In this document: positions 23,531 to 32,563 of the stretch, in pieces
How positions within the stretch are numbered: position 1 is the stretch's first letter
Layout of the letters: each line of letters opens with the position of its first letter
DNA from: CAZJAD01 sp964543855
GTDB lineage: Bacteria; Electryoneota; RPQS01; DYHQ01
Assembly (NCBI GenBank): GCA_964543855.1
Contig: CAZJAD010000010.1
Span: forward strand, 1-50,435
Length of the DNA: 50,435 bases
Reading direction: 5' to 3'
Position numbers and translations under genes: made by a program
The notes under the pieces: generated by a model
What the model was told of the DNA's origin: nothing
The model's database searches: none
Seen by the model: the letters and a program-made list of their open reading frames with translations, nothing else

Positions 23531-25345
23531 ATGAGTGCGACAATCGCAACACAGGCTCCAGCGAGAGAAGCCACCGAGTGGACTCCAGAGAAGCTGTTTC
23601 GCGAGATTCCATCCTGGATGGAACTCCTGAAATCCGACCAGTCCGATGAAGAAGTCCGGCACGAGCTTCTGACGCGAATCCACACGATTCAGGTTGAACA
23701 TGAGTTTCCGGAACAGTGGTATTCGGACCTGGAAGAGATCACGGTCCGGGACTGCGCGCGTTCGCTTCGGGCTATTTTCAAACTCCGCAATGAGCGACGC
23801 GCAGGTTTTGAGCTGTTGCCGGCATTGCGAGACCTTGCCAAAGGGAACGAGCGGTCCGACCTCTCTCCGGCTTTTATCGCAGACCTCGTCCATCTGTTCC
23901 GAGGATTGCAGAGACAGACTGGCCTGTACGAACATGTCATTGCCGAGAGCGACCTCGAAGGCCGGGAGGCAGCCTTAGCACGGTCTGAGCAGCTGGATGA
24001 AGTGTGGGAGCGAGCCACCGCTTTCATGTCGAGGTACAAGCATGGTCTGATGCCGGAGGTGATTGAGAAGCGTGAGAGCAATCGCGCAAGGATTCTGGAA
24101 GCGTTCTCGGCGACTCTGGAGGACTGGAACTCGGCACGCTGGCAATTTCGCCATGTTGCACGCACCGCTGAGCAGCTTGAAGCGATGACGCCACTGACTC
24201 CGGACGAGCGGGAGTGTATCCGGTTTGCCACAGCTAATCGAATTCCGTTTGGAGTAACGCCGTTCTACGCCTCTCTGATGGACGTTGAGCCGGAGTCTAC
24301 TGATGACCGTGCGATCCGGGCGCAGGTCATTCCTCCGGCGAACTATCTCGACGAGATGGTTGCACACCGCGATGATCGGGAGTGGGCCTTCGATTTCATG
24401 CTGGAGCGGGACACCTCTCCGATTGACCTGATTACCCGCCGCTATCCGGCGATTGTGATTCTTAAGCCTTACAACTCGTGTCCGCAGATTTGTGTTTATT
24501 GTCAACGCAACTGGGAAATCGAAGAATGCCTGGCGCCTCACGCCATGGCCGATCCCGAGAGTCTGAGCCGCGCCATCGAGTGGATTCGGGAGCATCCTGC
24601 CATCCGCGAGGTCCTCGTCACGGGCGGTGATCCTTTGGTGATGTCCGATCGCCGCATACGCGATATTCTGCAGAAACTGGCCGATATTGATCACATTGAG
24701 CGAATTCGTATCGGCACGCGTTTGCCTGTAACCGCGCCGATGCGGATAACCCACAGTCTTGTGAATATGCTTGCACGGTTTGTCATCCCGGGCAGGAGAG
24801 AGATCTGCGTCGTCACGCATGTAGAACACCCTTATGAAGTCAATCCGGACATGGTTGCTGCTGTTCATCGGCTTCGCTTGGCCGGGATTTCCGTCTACAA
24901 CCAGCTCGTTTACACATTTTACAATTCCCGGCGTTTTGAAGCGGCTCTTCTGCGGCGATTGCTGCGCCTCTCCCTGATTGACCCCTATTACACGTTTGGA
25001 ACGAAGGGCAAGGCAGAGACTCGCAATTACCGAGTGCCCATGGCCCGAATCGTACAAGAATCAAAAGAAGAGGCTCGGCTGTTGCCCGGTCTGGCGAGAA
25101 CCGATGAAGCAGTCTACAATGTACCTCGACTCGGCAAAAACTACATTCGGGCGTGGCAACATCGTGATTTGATCGCCATCCTGTCCGATGGTTCGCGACT
25201 CTACGAATTCCATCCTTGGGAAAAGAAGCTGCTCAATCAGCAGACCTATTTCGGCACGGATACTCCGATTCTCGATTATCTGGAGCGGCTCCGTGAAATC
25301 GGCGAAGACCCCAAGGAATACGAGAGTATCTGGTACTACTACTGA
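23531..25345 (+). CDS. KamA-family radical SAM protein (lysine 2,3-aminomutase-like), long form
   Basis: A 604-residue radical SAM protein. Residues 1-230 are an alpha-helical extension absent from the 416-residue lysine 2,3-aminomutase. The catalytic part starts with PAIVILKPYNSCPQICVYC, giving the [4Fe-4S] ligands C317, C321 and C324, then VTGGDPLVMSDRR, RIRIGTRLPV, ICVVTHVEHPYEV, YNQLVYT and NVPRLGKNY. K536 in the last motif aligns with the PLP lysine of the PGGGGK motif in true aminomutases. It probably moves an alpha-amino group to the beta position or does related chemistry; the substrate is unknown. The sequence CPQICVYCQRNWEI differs strongly from CSMYCRHCTRRR of lysine/glutamate aminomutases, so it is a separate subfamily. 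It lies 40 bases after pta. Confidence 0.85.
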   Translation: MSATIATQAPAREATEWTPEKLFREIPSWMELLKSDQSDEEVRHELLTRIHTIQVEHEFPEQWYSDLEEITVRDCARSLRAIFKLRNERRAGFELLPALRDLAKGNERSDLSPAFIADLVHLFRGLQRQTGLYEHVIAESDLEGREAALARSEQLDEVWERATAFMSRYKHGLMPEVIEKRESNRARILEAFSATLEDWNSARWQFRHVARTAEQLEAMTPLTPDERECIRFATANRIPFGVTPFYASLMDVEPESTDDRAIRAQVIPPANYLDEMVAHRDDREWAFDFMLERDTSPIDLITRRYPAIVILKPYNSCPQICVYCQRNWEIEECLAPHAMADPESLSRAIEWIREHPAIREVLVTGGDPLVMSDRRIRDILQKLADIDHIERIRIGTRLPVTAPMRITHSLVNMLARFVIPGRREICVVTHVEHPYEVNPDMVAAVHRLRLAGISVYNQLVYTFYNSRRFEAALLRRLLRLSLIDPYYTFGTKGKAETRNYRVPMARIVQESKEEARLLPGLARTDEAVYNVPRLGKNYIRAWQHRDLIAILSDGSRLYEFHPWEKKLLNQQTYFGTDTPILDYLERLREIGEDPKEYESIWYYY

Positions 25346-25488
25346 CCAATCGCGTGAGCATCTGCGGAGATTGGCAAAAACGACTTTGAACTTTGCGACC
25401 GAGACAAACAACCATTGAACGAAACAAGAGAACGGCAACCAAGCCCTCGCACAAGAGGCACTGTGCCGTTGAACTTGGAGGAGCTGCG
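25346..25488 (+). other. Leader region of the first subtilase gene
   Basis: These 143 bases contain a 7-base inverted repeat (AACGGCA, 25431-25437, with TGCCGTT, 25464-25470) that encloses a smaller CCTC/GAGG stem. The repeat ends just before the ribosome-binding site GGAGGAG of the next gene. No clear promoter hexamers were seen. Confidence 0.4.
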
Positions 25489-28400
25489 ATGCGGCGGGTT
25501 ACTTGTGTTTGTATAGCGCTGGCGTGCTTGACTGCTTGGGCACAGGCGGGCTACCTTGACGACCATGTGGATTATGCGAAGAACCGGTTCATCGTCAAGC
25601 TGTGGCCGGATATAGGAGATCTGAACCCAATGGACGATGGTGCTTTCGTCCGGGTTTCGGATACATACTTGACTGCACTCAATCGCAAATGGAGAGTCAT
25701 TCAGGTTGAGCGTCTTTTCAACGGCAGTGGGCCGAAAGAGACTCCGGAAATCGACCTGCCGGGATACTGGCGGTTCTGGCTCGCCCGCCCGGTCGACTTG
25801 GAGACCATTCTGTCAGAGTATGCTACGGCCGCCATTGTTGAGCATGTGGAGCCGGTGGGTGTCCATCCGGTCTGCTATTCCCCCAACGACCCGAGCTGGC
25901 CTGCCCAGTGGTATCTGCGTAACACAACCTTCGATCATGATATCGACGCCGTGGAAGGCTGGGATGTCGAGCGTGGGGATTCGACAGTCATTCTTGGGAT
26001 TGTCGATACTGGGGTCCAGTACAGCCATCCAGATCTCCTCGCCGGGATGTGGCGAAACTGGCCCGAGGTCAACGGAACACCGGGCTACGATGACGACGGC
26101 AACGGCCTGGTAGACGACACCGTGGGCTGGGACTGGGTGAATGGTATTGGCGGATGCGCGGATGGCGAAGACTGCGATGATCCCGATGCTGATCCCAAGG
26201 ACTTCAACGGTCATGGAACGCACTGCGCGGGAATCGCCGCCGCCCGGACGAACAATGGCGTTGGGGTCGCGGGGATTGCCGGAGGCGGTGGGGAGTACAC
26301 CGGAGCCCGGATTCTGGCCCAACGCGTCGGCTGGACCGACTCAGAAGGAGGCGGCTTTGTTGACATGAGCTTCTGCGCTCAGGCCATTGACTACGCCCGC
26401 CAAAAGGGTGCCTGTGCGGTCAACTGTTCTTGGGGATCGAGCAACAGTGGCGGCATCGGAGCCGCTGTAGATGCTGCAATCGCCGCGGGTATGGTTATCT
26501 GCGTTGCGGCGGGCAATGACAACTCGCCGTACCAGTCGTACTTGGCTACTCGTGATGATTGCATTGATATTGCCGCGACGGATGCGAATGATGTCAGGGC
26601 TTCCTTCTCCAACTATGGAGATTGGGTGGATGTCTCGGCGCCAGGCGTCAACATCTACTCAACCTACTCGAACCAATACCAGAACACCTATGCCTCCCTT
26701 CAAGGGACATCCATGGCAGCACCCTGTGTCACCGGGGAAGTCGGGCTTCTGAAATCTCTCTACCCGGCGTGGACCGGAAGTGAGATTACCGACGCGATCA
26801 TCAATAATGTGGACTATATCTATGACGAGAATCCGGGGTGGGAAGATCTGCTCGGCACAGGCCGCATCAATCTCGGTCGGGCTCTGCTCTCGCAATCCGG
26901 CATAACGATTCTTCGGCCGAACGGCGGAGAAGTGTGGGCTGTGGGCGAGACGGATACGATTCGGTGGAGGAGCGACAACTTCACAGGCGATGTCAATATC
27001 AGTGTTAATCGGAGCTATCCCTACGGTTTTTGGCAGAACATCGCGACGAATGTTCCAGGCACAGGCGAATATTCCTGGCAGGCCACGGCGCCAACCTCGA
27101 CCCAGGCTCGCATTCGTGTGCTCGCTGCCTCCGATCCTACCTTAGGAGATACTTCCGATGGGGATTTCACTATTCTTCCAACCCGCATCCTTGTCGAATA
27201 CCCGAATGGCGGAGAGAGTTGGTGTGCTGGTCAAACTGAGACCATCACCTGGAGGGGAGCTCATTTGGGAGGGACGGTGACCATTTCACTGAACCGCAAC
27301 TTCCCAAGCGGCCCGTGGCAGACACTCTTCAGCAACATTTCCAATGACGAGCATGAAGCGTGGGTGGTGAGCGGTACGGCGAGTACCGCTGCCCGCATTC
27401 GCGTGGTCAGCGACAGTGACCCTTCCCGGCGTGACTCATCGGATGGCAACTTCACGATTATCAGCCCGTGCATTGATGTCACATCACCCACAGGTGGCGA
27501 GACGTGGGCCATCGGCGAGACTCACGCGATCACCTGGACGGCGGGCGGGCTTGCGGGCAATGTCGAGATTGCAGTCAACCGCAACTACCCGGCGGCTGCG
27601 TGGGAGACCATTTTTGCCAACACGGCCAACGATGGCATGCAGAACTGGGTCGTTGCGGGATTCCCTTCTTTCCGCAACCGCATTCGTGTGAAAAGTGTCA
27701 GCGACCCCAATGTCTACGCCATTTCGGAGAGTGATTTCTGGATTATCCAGCCCAACGAAGCACCGCAGATTGTCCACGACCCTTTGCACGACAGCTGGGA
27801 GCCGGAGGCAATGGTCACGGCAATCGTCACGGATGACAGCCTCCCCGTCCCGCCGGGCATCCAACTCTACTATCGTATCGAGGGGGCTCCAGTCTACAGT
27901 CGCACGATCATGGAGCCGACAGGTTACACCGACGAGTACGCCGCTTACCTGGCTTCCCTAAGTGAAGGGCGCTACGAATACTATATCTGCGCCGTCGACA
28001 TGTTGGGTGCCGCGGACAGCACACAGATTCTGCAATTCGATGTCGGTGTTCTCTGTGAGGAAGAGTTGGCCTTTGATGATGGTGAGGGCGAGGGCTTTGA
28101 TTGGATGGCAGACACAGATTTCCGATGGGCGGTGAAATTCAGCCCCGAATCCTATCCGTTTGTGCTGTGTGGCGCACGCTTCAGCGTGGCTCGGTCCCAA
28201 CCGGAATCGAGCCACGAACCTGTGCTCGTGGAAGTCTACGCAGATGAGGCCGGGCTGCCTGGAGCATTGATTCACAGCGAAATCACCGGGTCCGTTGGTA
28301 ATGTTGTGGGCGGACTGCCCGAGGACATCCCTCTTTGGGCGGATGTGGTGGTGCACAACAACGGTTTCCCGGTTATGCTGGAGGGCGAGTTCTTCATTGC

Positions 28401-29538
28401 CGTGAGCAATCCGGAGTCGTATGGCTATGAAGCCTTCGGTCGCGATACGACAGGTGAGAATTATGACCGGAGCTACTTCTTCGATCCAGGTGACGGTTTG
28501 TGGCACAATGAGAATGACGCTGTTCCCAACGCACATCCGGGCAACCGCCTTATCCGAGCGATCGGCTATGCGACCTATCCGCCGGATGCCTTTTCTCTCC
28601 TGTCTCCGCTCAACGGTGATACGGTGTGGACGATCACACCGACACTTGATTGGGAAGATGCGTCCTCGCCAGATCCGAACGACGAATTGGACTATGTGGT
28701 CTACTGGAGTCAAGATTCCACTTTCACGGCGGGCGTGGATTCGCTGGTAACGGACAGTAGCTTCTACGCGTTTGACGAAGGAGAACTCCTTGGGCTGCCA
28801 AGATCCGGCACGAACGGAACATTGGACGATGAACTCCCTGACGATGTGACAATATACTGGCGCGTGCGCGCTCGCAACCAGGTCGGCGCAACGCGCTGGG
28901 GAACACCTGAGATGGGCTGGCACTTCGCTGTGTTCCAGCGTGAGGCGCCGGATCCGTTCAGTCTGCTGTCTCCCGCAGATGAGACCATTCTGAATGTCAC
29001 CGAGGCAGACCTTAGCTGGGAAGCAACGAGTGACCCTGATCCCGGCGATTCGGTGGCGTTTTATCGGGTTTATGTCGCGGAAGACTCGCTGTTCAGTCAG
29101 GCAGACAGTTACGATGTTGTTGGAACGACCACTCATGTGTCAGCGCTTGAGCACAATTACACCTACTGGTGGAAGGTGCACGCCTACGACACGTACGGCT
29201 TGTGGCAGCCATCGACCGAGATCTGGTCGTTTTCAGTCGCTTTGAGCGTACCGGAAGACGCCAGCGGAGTTCCCAAGGACTTCGCCATGGAACAGAATTA
29301 TCCCAATCCGTTCAACCCGACAACGACGATACGGATTGCCATTCCCAAATCGTCAAGAGTAGTCGTTGAGGTGTACGACATTCTTGGTCGCACCGTTGCG
29401 AAGCTGGCAGATCGGGAGTTCAGCCCCGGGTACCACAATCTCTCGTGGGGTTGCCGTGCGTGTGCCGCGGGCATTTACTTTATCCACATGCGTGCGGAGA
29501 ATTTTGTTCAAACGCGCAAAATGCTGATTGTGAAATAG
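25489..29538 (+). CDS. Secreted subtilase (S8) with Ig-like repeats and type IX-like sorting tail
   Basis: A 1349-residue exported protease. It has a signal peptide at 1-20, then a propeptide. The S8 catalytic domain (about 165-460) has Asp173 (GIVDTGVQYSHPDL), His242 (NGHGTHCAGIA), oxyanion Asn343 (AAGND) and Ser408 (GTSMAAPCV). Three tandem repeats of about 94 residues follow (about 468-755), each starting PNGGE-W-x2-GET and ending SDG-F-I, resembling the Kre9/KNH-like beta-sandwich. Then come beta-sandwich and two fibronectin-III-like modules (LLSPLNGDTV, LLSPADETIL), and a tail with YPNPFNPTTTIRIAIP, VYDILGRTV and GIYFIHM that matches type IX secretion/FlgD-like sorting domains. The ATG at 25489 has GGAGGAG six bases upstream. 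It is probably surface-bound or released and degrades external protein. Confidence 0.92.
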   Translation: MRRVTCVCIALACLTAWAQAGYLDDHVDYAKNRFIVKLWPDIGDLNPMDDGAFVRVSDTYLTALNRKWRVIQVERLFNGSGPKETPEIDLPGYWRFWLARPVDLETILSEYATAAIVEHVEPVGVHPVCYSPNDPSWPAQWYLRNTTFDHDIDAVEGWDVERGDSTVILGIVDTGVQYSHPDLLAGMWRNWPEVNGTPGYDDDGNGLVDDTVGWDWVNGIGGCADGEDCDDPDADPKDFNGHGTHCAGIAAARTNNGVGVAGIAGGGGEYTGARILAQRVGWTDSEGGGFVDMSFCAQAIDYARQKGACAVNCSWGSSNSGGIGAAVDAAIAAGMVICVAAGNDNSPYQSYLATRDDCIDIAATDANDVRASFSNYGDWVDVSAPGVNIYSTYSNQYQNTYASLQGTSMAAPCVTGEVGLLKSLYPAWTGSEITDAIINNVDYIYDENPGWEDLLGTGRINLGRALLSQSGITILRPNGGEVWAVGETDTIRWRSDNFTGDVNISVNRSYPYGFWQNIATNVPGTGEYSWQATAPTSTQARIRVLAASDPTLGDTSDGDFTILPTRILVEYPNGGESWCAGQTETITWRGAHLGGTVTISLNRNFPSGPWQTLFSNISNDEHEAWVVSGTASTAARIRVVSDSDPSRRDSSDGNFTIISPCIDVTSPTGGETWAIGETHAITWTAGGLAGNVEIAVNRNYPAAAWETIFANTANDGMQNWVVAGFPSFRNRIRVKSVSDPNVYAISESDFWIIQPNEAPQIVHDPLHDSWEPEAMVTAIVTDDSLPVPPGIQLYYRIEGAPVYSRTIMEPTGYTDEYAAYLASLSEGRYEYYICAVDMLGAADSTQILQFDVGVLCEEELAFDDGEGEGFDWMADTDFRWAVKFSPESYPFVLCGARFSVARSQPESSHEPVLVEVYADEAGLPGALIHSEITGSVGNVVGGLPEDIPLWADVVVHNNGFPVMLEGEFFIAVSNPESYGYEAFGRDTTGENYDRSYFFDPGDGLWHNENDAVPNAHPGNRLIRAIGYATYPPDAFSLLSPLNGDTVWTITPTLDWEDASSPDPNDELDYVVYWSQDSTFTAGVDSLVTDSSFYAFDEGELLGLPRSGTNGTLDDELPDDVTIYWRVRARNQVGATRWGTPEMGWHFAVFQREAPDPFSLLSPADETILNVTEADLSWEATSDPDPGDSVAFYRVYVAEDSLFSQADSYDVVGTTTHVSALEHNYTYWWKVHAYDTYGLWQPSTEIWSFSVALSVPEDASGVPKDFAMEQNYPNPFNPTTTIRIAIPKSSRVVVEVYDILGRTVAKLADREFSPGYHNLSWGCRACAAGIYFIHMRAENFVQTRKMLIVK
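26887..27750 (+). repeat. Three in-frame tandem beta-sandwich repeats in the subtilase gene
   Basis: Three successive modules of about 280 bases encode the repeated pattern GGE-W...GET...I-W, VNRNYP-x-W, then RIRV-x(3)-SDP and SDG-F-I. They are diverged at DNA level, so this is an old protein-domain duplication rather than a recent DNA repeat. Limits are approximate. Confidence 0.7.
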
Positions 29539-29569
29539 AATTCAGAAGAGCCTCTTCGAGTCATGAACG

Positions 29570-29608
29570 AAACCGCGCAAGCCGTGCTCTGCGCGGTTTC
29601 TTGTTTTC
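29570..29608 (+). terminator. Intrinsic terminator after the first subtilase
   Basis: A nine-base GC-rich stem (AAACCGCGC, 29570-29578, with GCGCGGTTT, 29591-29599) is followed by CTTGTTTTC. It lies 31 bases after the stop. Confidence 0.8.
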
Positions 29609-29729
29609 GCAGACCAGGCGCTGATATGTGTTGGCCGTTCATGTGCGTGACCACGCAGATGCATACACTTGCAGTTTTCAAGTAGAATTCTTTTCTTTCA
29701 GTCAAGCAAATACAATCCGGAGTCTCGAT

Positions 29730-32336
29730 ATGTCATCCCGTATTTCCTTGATGCGCCCTGTTGCCGCGTTCATCCTTGCGGCAGTAACTATGGCGACCTC
29801 GGTTCAGGCTGAGAATGACCTTGCGGTCGAAACCGTGCCGACGGATTGGCTCGTGACCGGGCCGCTGTGGGTGCCAGGCCCAGCCCTTTCGGACAAAGAT
29901 AATCGGATCGCCGACGCGATGAAAGCTTGCTTCCTTGACCTCGACAATCTCGAGCCGAGCACAGGGCGTGCGCTGGAGTGGTATCCCGGCGTCGAGTGCG
30001 TTTGGAAGAGAGAAGAGGCTGTCGATGGCCGCCTCACTTTCTCGGTCGTCGAAGGCCGGGAAGGGCAAGTCTATGTTACATACGCTGCAACCTATGTTGA
30101 AGCTTCGCGCTGGCAAGAAGTGACTCTGAAAGTTGAAAGCGACCAGCCGGTGGCTCTCTATGTGGACGGCATCTTCAAGGAGCAAAGCAGTCTCGGCGAG
30201 AATAGGGCCGGTCTCTCTGTCACCGAGGCCCTCCACCGCGGGAAGCACCTTCTTCTGCTCAAAACCGCTGTCATCGCCGATACTCTGCCGATTTCATGGG
30301 AGACAAAGGTTCGTGTCGAAGGCGTCGAGTTGCTTTCGTCATCGGTGAATCCCCGCCGCGGTCTCACCTGCTTTAGTGACTACGCTCTTTTCGACCGAGT
30401 CTCACAGATTGCCCTTTCGAACGATGGCCGTCTCGCAGCTTTCGTTCACAGTCATCGCGATAAGGAATACAAACGGCATTCGCACATCGAAGTCTATGAC
30501 CTGCGAACCAATCGGTTGCTTCACACAATCATGATGGCGAAGAATGTACGCAGCCCTTTCTTCCTGCCTGCAGGTAAGCAGCTTGCCTTTCGCATGGCAG
30601 AAGATGAAGGAACCTCTGTCTGGATGTTTGATCTCGAAACCACCGAAACCGAACGAGTCCTGAAGCCCACGAAGGGACTTCGTGATTGCGTTCCATCTCC
30701 CGACGCAAAGTTCCTGTACTACAGCGCAGATCCTGAAAAGAAACCACCTCACGAGAGATACACGCTCTTATCGGAACTGGAAGAGCGCCTGACCGATTGG
30801 ACGGACACGCGCAGGATTTCAGTTATATCACTGGAGGATGCAACGACGCATGATCTCACAGGTGTTGGCGAGTTTGCTCTGGATGAATTCGCCCTTTCGT
30901 ACGAGGGGGACAAGCTGATATTCACTCGCCGCCTTCCGGTCGCTGGCCGCCCGTATTTTTCGACAGAATTCTGGCTTGCGGATCTGTCGTCCGGTGAAAC
31001 CCAGCTGCTTCTGGCACAGCCCATCGCTTTCGAGACACGCCCACTTAATCTCACATGGCTGCCGGATGGCAACTATGTCGCTTACACCGCTGCAAGCCAT
31101 CTGACAGAGGAAGATGAAACCATCAGCCACAATGTCAGCGAGGTAGACATCTACCTTCTCGACACCAAGCGGAGGCAAACGGCGAATCTATCCGGCGATA
31201 CTCCGTTCACGGTTGCAGAAGGAAGCGGCCTCCACTGGAATCCACGCGACAAGCATCTCTATTTTGTCGCGATGGTTCGCGGCTTTGCGAAAGTCTACAA
31301 AGTCGACCCACTGCGTGGAGTCGAATTTCGGGAAGTGCCACTTCCTTTCCCTTATGTTGAGAGCCTAGAGCTCGCCGATGACGGCAGCGTCTTCACCTTT
31401 ACGGCAAGTTCGCCGGATCATCCAAGCGCAGCCTACGCGTATGACCTCAAAAAGAGGCGCTGGTGGGAACTTGCTGACCCAACTGCGGAACTGATGGAGA
31501 AGACTCGACTGGCATCCTGGGAGAGATGGGATTTCGTCAATTCGGACAGCCTACTGATCGACGGTTGGATATACTACCCACCTGATTTCTCTCCTGAAAA
31601 AAGGTGGCCACTCGTGGTCTATTTCTATGCGGGAGTGTGGCCGCAAGAAGAGAACTTCTACTTCACCTTCCATTGGTGGGCAGCGAACGGCTATGTCGTC
31701 TATGCTCTGACGCCGGTCGGGGCCATCGGTTTCGGCGACGATTTCTCTGACAAACATGTGAATGACTGGGGAGAGTTGGCCACACGGGACGTCATTGAAG
31801 GAACAGAAAAACTTCTCAGAGAGAAGGCTTTCATCGATCCAGAGCGGGTCGGCGCTTATGGAGGCAGTTACGGGGGCTTCACGACGATGGATCTCATCAC
31901 CAAGACGGACCTCTTCGCCGCGGCGATATCCATGTACGGCATCAGCAATATCGGAAGCTACTGGGGCGGAGGCATCTGGGGCTATACCTACGGCGACATC
32001 GCCCTCGCTCGCAGCTTCCCCTGGAATCGCCGGGATATCTTCGTGGACAAATCTCCCCTCTACCACGCCGACAAAATCAATACACCCTTACTGCTCTTGC
32101 ATGGTCTCGATGATGCAAATGTCCCGCCGTTGGAATCGGAACAGATGTTCACGGCACTGAAGGTTCAGGGAAAAGAGGTGGCCTATGTGCGGTTCCCAGG
32201 TGAGGACCATGGCATAGCCGGTAACTTCGAAAACTACATCGATCACCGGGAAATGATGCTGGAGTGGTTCGACAAGTACTTGAAAGGACAACCGGAAGCG
32301 TGGGAAGCTCGTTGCAGGATACAGAGCGGCGAGTAG
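29730..32336 (+). CDS. Secreted S9 family (prolyl-oligopeptidase-type) peptidase
   Basis: An 868-residue exported serine peptidase. It starts with a signal peptide (about 1-27, ending SVQA-EN). A large beta-rich region (about 130-600) has WD40/propeller-type repeats (SPDAKFLYYSADP, TWLPDGNYVAYTA). A C-terminal alpha/beta-hydrolase domain carries the triad Ser713 (GGSYGGF), Asp795 (HGLDDANVPP) and His827 (EDHGI). This is the layout of dipeptidyl/acylaminoacyl peptidases, which trim short peptides. The ATG at 29730 (CCGGAG upstream) gives a proper signal peptide; upstream in-frame codons do not. It is a neighbour of the subtilase but separated by a terminator. Together they suggest extracellular protein and peptide use. 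Confidence 0.92.
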   Translation: MSSRISLMRPVAAFILAAVTMATSVQAENDLAVETVPTDWLVTGPLWVPGPALSDKDNRIADAMKACFLDLDNLEPSTGRALEWYPGVECVWKREEAVDGRLTFSVVEGREGQVYVTYAATYVEASRWQEVTLKVESDQPVALYVDGIFKEQSSLGENRAGLSVTEALHRGKHLLLLKTAVIADTLPISWETKVRVEGVELLSSSVNPRRGLTCFSDYALFDRVSQIALSNDGRLAAFVHSHRDKEYKRHSHIEVYDLRTNRLLHTIMMAKNVRSPFFLPAGKQLAFRMAEDEGTSVWMFDLETTETERVLKPTKGLRDCVPSPDAKFLYYSADPEKKPPHERYTLLSELEERLTDWTDTRRISVISLEDATTHDLTGVGEFALDEFALSYEGDKLIFTRRLPVAGRPYFSTEFWLADLSSGETQLLLAQPIAFETRPLNLTWLPDGNYVAYTAASHLTEEDETISHNVSEVDIYLLDTKRRQTANLSGDTPFTVAEGSGLHWNPRDKHLYFVAMVRGFAKVYKVDPLRGVEFREVPLPFPYVESLELADDGSVFTFTASSPDHPSAAYAYDLKKRRWWELADPTAELMEKTRLASWERWDFVNSDSLLIDGWIYYPPDFSPEKRWPLVVYFYAGVWPQEENFYFTFHWWAANGYVVYALTPVGAIGFGDDFSDKHVNDWGELATRDVIEGTEKLLREKAFIDPERVGAYGGSYGGFTTMDLITKTDLFAAAISMYGISNIGSYWGGGIWGYTYGDIALARSFPWNRRDIFVDKSPLYHADKINTPLLLLHGLDDANVPPLESEQMFTALKVQGKEVAYVRFPGEDHGIAGNFENYIDHREMMLEWFDKYLKGQPEAWEARCRIQSGE

Positions 32337-32470
32337 AAACAAGAGATTACAGTGCACTCCAAAACCATCAAAACGACATTCGATCTGCGTGGATTGACTC
32401 CTGGCGGACCTATCTCAGAATAGCGCGTTGCCAAATGATAGATGTGAACAGCCCTCCAGGACCACAGAAC

Positions 32471-32500
32471 AAACCCCATCGGAACAAGATGGGGTTTTTC
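32471..32500 (+). terminator. Intrinsic terminator after the S9 peptidase
   Basis: A ten-base perfect stem (AAACCCCATC, 32471-32480, with GATGGGGTTT, 32488-32497) closes a seven-base loop and runs into TTTTTC. It separates this gene from the convergent minus-strand gene. Confidence 0.85.
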
Positions 32501-32563
32501 AACAATTGGAGCAGCCACGAATCGGCCGTGACCGCCTGGCGCTTATTGTTTTCTGACGCCCTG

